Shown here: in pieces, positions 55,196 to 58,102 of the stretch
Position numbering within the stretch: position 1 is the stretch's first letter
How the letters are laid out: each line of letters opens with the position of its first letter
Assembly (NCBI RefSeq): GCF_000158955.1
Contig: NZ_GG657757.1
Location: 996,428 to 1,054,529 of the forward strand
From: Streptomyces viridochromogenes DSM 40736
GTDB taxonomy: Bacteria > Actinomycetota > Actinomycetes > Streptomycetales > Streptomycetaceae
Length of the DNA stretch: 58,102 nt
Direction of reading: 5' to 3'
Made by a program: the position numbers and the translations under genes
Notes under the pieces: generated by a model
What the model saw: the letters and a program-made list of their open reading frames with translations, nothing else
Told to the model about the DNA's origin: nothing
The model's database searches: none

Positions 55196-58102
55196 ATGAA
55201 TGCTGCGAACAACGAGCTGGTCGAGGCGTTGCGTGCCTCGTTGAAGGAAACCGAGCGGTTGCAGCAGGAGAACAACCGCATGGTCGAGACGGCTCGGGAG
55301 CCGATCGCGATCGTGGGTATGGCGTGCCGTTATCCGGGTGGGGTGGGTTCGCCGGAGGATTTGTGGCGGTTGGTGGCCGGGGGTGTGGATGCGACGTCGG
55401 AGTTTCCGGCGGACCGGGGCTGGCCGGAGGACTTGTACGACCCGGATCCGGATGCGTCGGGGAAGTCGTATGTGCGGCGTGGTGGGTTCCTGGATGACGT
55501 GGCGGGTTTTGACGCGGAGTTCTTCGGGATCTCGCGGCGTGAGGCGTTGGCGATGGATCCGCAGCAGCGGTTGCTGCTGGAGGTGTCGTGGGAGGCATTG
55601 GAGCGGGCGGGGCTGAAGGCGGAGGAACTGCGCGGCAGCCGTACCGGCGTCTTCGTCGGCGCCTCGACCTCCGGCTACATACCCGAACCCGGCAGGGTGC
55701 CGGAGAGTGTCGAGGGCTACTCGCTCACGGGAAACATCGCCAGTGTGCTGTCCGGTCGGGTGTCGTACACGTTCGGTTTCGAGGGGCCTTCGGTGTCGGT
55801 GGACACGGCGTGCTCGTCGTCGCTGGTCGCTCTGCATCTGGCGGTGCAGGCGCTGCGCCAGGGCGAGTGCTCCCTCGCCATGGCCGGCGGTGTCACGGTG
55901 ATCGCCAGCCCGGGTGGATTCGTCGACTTCTCCCGCCAGCGAGGTCTGGCCGAGGACGGCCGGTGCAAGCCCTTCTCCGCCGCGGCCGACGGTTTCAGCG
56001 CCGGGGAAGGTGTCGGTGTGCTGGCCGTGGAGCGGCTGTCGGATGCCCGGCGCCTGGGGCATCGGGTGCTGGGTGTGGTGCGTGGCTCTGCGGTCAACCA
56101 GGACGGCGCGAGCAACGGGCTGACCGCCCCGAACGGGCCGTCGCAGCAGCGGGTGATCCGGGCCGCGCTGGACAACGCCGGTGTGAAGCCCGCTGATGTG
56201 GATGTGGTGGAGGCGCACGGTACCGGGACGCGGTTGGGTGATCCGATCGAGGCGCAGGCGCTGATCGCGACGTATGGGCGGGAGCGTCCTTTGGGGCGTG
56301 CGTTGTGGTTGGGGTCGGTGAAGTCGAACATCGGTCATGCGCAGGCGGCCGCGGGTGTGGCGGGTGTGATCAAGATGGTGATGGCGTTGCGGCAGGGGGA
56401 GTTGCCGCCGTCGCTGTATGCCGGTGAGCCGACGCCGATGGTGGACTGGTCAGCCGGGTCGGTGTCGCTGCTGGCTGACGGGGTCGCATGGGCGCGCGGG
56501 GAGCGGGTGCGCCGGGCGGGTGTGTCGTCCTTCGGAGTGAGCGGCACGAACGCCCACGTCATCGTGGAGGAGGCGCCTGCGGAGGAGCCCGCTGCCGAGC
56601 CCGTGGGTGATGGTGCGGGGCTGGTGTCGTGGGTGCTGTCCGGGGCCAGTGCGGGCGGGCTGCGGGGCCAGGCCGAGCGGTTGGTGTCCTTCCTGGAGCA
56701 GCGGCCCGAGGTGGGTGCCGGATCGGTCGCGACTGCACTGGCGGAGCGCGACGGGTTACGGCATCGCCTGGCCGTGGTGGGTGAGTCCGTCGACGAGCTC
56801 TCGACCACACTCAAGGAGTTCCTCACCGCCGAACTGCCCGCCGGTGCTGTGCGAGGCCTAGCCGAGGCACGCCCCAAGGTGGTCTTCGTGTTTCCGGGGC
56901 AGGGGTGGCAGTGGGTGGAGATGGGGGTGGAGCTGCTCGCCGGCAGTGAGGTGTTCGCCCGGGTGGTGGGTGAGTGCTCGGCGATGGTGGAGGAGTTGGC
57001 CGGCTGGTCCGTGGTGGGGGTCCTGCGGCAGGAGCCGGGGGCGCCTGGCTTTGACCGGGTGGATGTGGTCCAGCCGGTGATGTTCTCGGTGATGGTGGGC
57101 CTGGCCCGGTTGTGGGAGTCGGTGGGGGTGACGCCCTCGGCTGTGGTCGGTCACTCCCAGGGCGAGATCGCGGCGGCGTATGTGGCCGGGGTGCTGTCGC
57201 TGGAGGACGCGGTGCGGGTGGTGGTGGCCCGTTCCCAAGCGTTGGTGGAGATCTGCGGGCAGGGTGCCATGGCCTCGGTGGCCTTGGGGTGTGCGGAGGT
57301 TCAGGAGCGCATCGCGGGCCTGGAGTCGGTGAGTGTGGCCGCCGTGAACGGGCCATCCTCCACGGTGGTGTCCGGGGGTGCGGAGGAGATCGCCGGCCTG
57401 GTGGCCGGGCTGACGGGGTCGGGGGTGCGGGCGCGGCGGATCGACGTCGACTACGCCTCCCACTCCGCGCACGTCGAGCAGGTCCGCCGGCGCATCGAGG
57501 CTGATCTGGCGTCCGTCCGGCCGCGCGCCGGGCAGGTGCCGGTGTACTCGACACTGCGCGGCGAGGTGCTCACCGGGCCGGAGATGGACGGCCACTACTG
57601 GTATGCCAACCTCCGTGGACGGGTGGAGTTCGAGCAGGCGGTGCGCGGTCTGCTCGCCGACGGGTTCACCACCCTCGTCGAGTGCAGCGCCCACCCGGTC
57701 CTGACACCCGGCATCGGGGAAACCGTCGACACCGTGCCCGGAGCCCAGGTGACGGTGACCGGGACGCTGCGGCGCGATGACGGCGGACTGCGCCGGTTCC
57801 TCACCAGCGCGGGCACCCTGTGGACGGCCGGGGTGGATGTCGCGTGGGACTCGCTGCTGCCGGAAGCGGAGCCGGTGGAGTTGCCGACGTATGCCTTCGA
57901 CCGGTCACGGTTCTGGCTGGAACGCACCACCGGAACAGGAGAGGTGACACAGGCCGGACTGACAGCGGTGGAGCACCCGGTGGTGTCGGTGGCGGTCGAG
58001 GTCGCCTCACATGACGCGGTCGTGCTCTCAGGCCGGTTTCTCTCCACTCACCGCTGGCTGGCCGATCACGCCGGCCCACAGGTGCTCTTCCCCGGTACCG
58101 GG
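55196..58102 (+). CDS. Modular type I polyketide synthase, second protein (continues past the window end)
   Basis: ATG 55196 lies six bases after the first PKS stop. The open frame runs to the last base (969 codons). It begins with a coiled-coil docking helix ([20 protein letters not shown]) that should pair with the C-terminal end of the first protein. KS (55300-56580) has [17 protein letters not shown] and [10 protein letters not shown] (56870-57890) has [14 protein letters not shown] and YASHS, indicating methylmalonyl-CoA. A DH domain begins at about 57960 ([37 protein letters not shown]). In the usual DH active site His is followed by xxxGxxxxP; here one residue is missing and the Gly is displaced. 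Further domains lie outside the window. Confidence 0.92.
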   Translation, partial: MNAANNELVEALRASLKETERLQQENNRMVETAREPIAIVGMACRYPGGVGSPEDLWRLVAGGVDATSEFPADRGWPEDLYDPDPDASGKSYVRRGGFLDDVAGFDAEFFGISRREALAMDPQQRLLLEVSWEALERAGLKAEELRGSRTGVFVGASTSGYIPEPGRVPESVEGYSLTGNIASVLSGRVSYTFGFEGPSVSVDTACSSSLVALHLAVQALRQGECSLAMAGGVTVIASPGGFVDFSRQRGLAEDGRCKPFSAAADGFSAGEGVGVLAVERLSDARRLGHRVLGVVRGSAVNQDGASNGLTAPNGPSQQRVIRAALDNAGVKPADVDVVEAHGTGTRLGDPIEAQALIATYGRERPLGRALWLGSVKSNIGHAQAAAGVAGVIKMVMALRQGELPPSLYAGEPTPMVDWSAGSVSLLADGVAWARGERVRRAGVSSFGVSGTNAHVIVEEAPAEEPAAEPVGDGAGLVSWVLSGASAGGLRGQAERLVSFLEQRPEVGAGSVATALAERDGLRHRLAVVGESVDELSTTLKEFLTAELPAGAVRGLAEARPKVVFVFPGQGWQWVEMGVELLAGSEVFARVVGECSAMVEELAGWSVVGVLRQEPGAPGFDRVDVVQPVMFSVMVGLARLWESVGVTPSAVVGHSQGEIAAAYVAGVLSLEDAVRVVVARSQALVEICGQGAMASVALGCAEVQERIAGLESVSVAAVNGPSSTVVSGGAEEIAGLVAGLTGSGVRARRIDVDYASHSAHVEQVRRRIEADLASVRPRAGQVPVYSTLRGEVLTGPEMDGHYWYANLRGRVEFEQAVRGLLADGFTTLVECSAHPVLTPGIGETVDTVPGAQVTVTGTLRRDDGGLRRFLTSAGTLWTAGVDVAWDSLLPEAEPVELPTYAFDRSRFWLERTTGTGEVTQAGLTAVEHPVVSVAVEVASHDAVVLSGRFLSTHRWLADHAGPQVLFPGTG
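56875..57869 (+). repeat. Near-identical AT-encoding direct repeat, copy 2
   Basis: Second copy of the AT cassette found at 52046-53040. It begins at the AAGGTGGTCTTCGTG that opens the AT domain and ends in the post-AT linker (DSLLPEA), after which the two genes diverge: copy 1 leads to KR, this copy to DH. Confidence 0.85.

Overview
The window is very GC-rich, with the third-codon-position bias, GTG starts, ATGA-overlapping operons and gene content of a Streptomyces chromosome (lasso peptide cluster, modular type I PKS, SARP-like regulators, SpoIIE-type phosphatases with RsbW-like ATPases, P450, STAND regulator). It looks like accessory, probably chromosome-arm DNA: several catabolic and biosynthetic islands lie side by side, with broken gene remnants between them.

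Layout. 1-3.1 kb: a partial unknown gene, a tandem pair of SARP-like regulators and an unknown protein. 3.1-8.3 kb: one very large secreted bimodular GH43 glycosidase. 8.6-10.0 kb: dihydrolipoyl dehydrogenase. 10.4-15.0 kb: a complete lasso peptide cluster in the order A-C-B1-B2-D; its core LLGRHGNDRLILSKN belongs to the citrulassin family as I remember it. 15.2-24.1 kb: a sugar-acid (non-phosphorylative or semi-phosphorylative Entner-Doudoroff type) locus with lactonase, KDG kinase, KDPG aldolase, SDR remnant, IlvD/Edd dehydratase, IclR regulator and Zn-dehydrogenase. It is split by a divergent TetR/P450 pair that abuts a chimeric rhamnosidase/SDR remnant. 24.1-30.8 kb: stress-signalling phosphatase and ATPase, two MFS transporters and an isochorismatase-fold hydrolase. 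30.8-38.7 kb: XRE-NB-ARC-TPR regulator, AraC regulator, perhydrolase-like hydrolase, Lrp/AsnC with a decayed LysE exporter, and a large PAS-PAS-GAF-PP2C-HATPase protein. 38.8-42.2 kb: an ATP-grasp ligase and CocE-type hydrolase pair. 42.2-46.1 kb: ferredoxin reductase remnant, cold-shock protein, adenylate-forming ligase and quinone oxidoreductase. 46.4-58.1 kb (window end): modular type I PKS; first protein KS-AT-ACP / KS-(vestigial AT)-AT-KR-ACP, second protein KS-AT-DH and onward.

How the genes work together. Precursor, cyclase, RRE, protease and ABC exporter form a self-contained RiPP operon. The IclR/IlvD/kinase/aldolase/lactonase genes convert sugar lactones or aldonates to central metabolites, and the GH43 enzyme could supply pentoses. 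In the PKS, matching docking ends join the two proteins. The divergent adenylating ligase next to it might activate a starter acid, but that is inference.

Caution. Seven apparent single-base reading-frame changes occur: lactonase, KDG kinase (two), ferredoxin reductase remnant, quinone oxidoreductase, and two in the first PKS. One of the PKS changes lies in a strange T6 tract inside the KS His motif. Some may be sequencing or assembly errors; others sit in genuinely truncated genes. All calls are from reading the sequence; no database searches were run.
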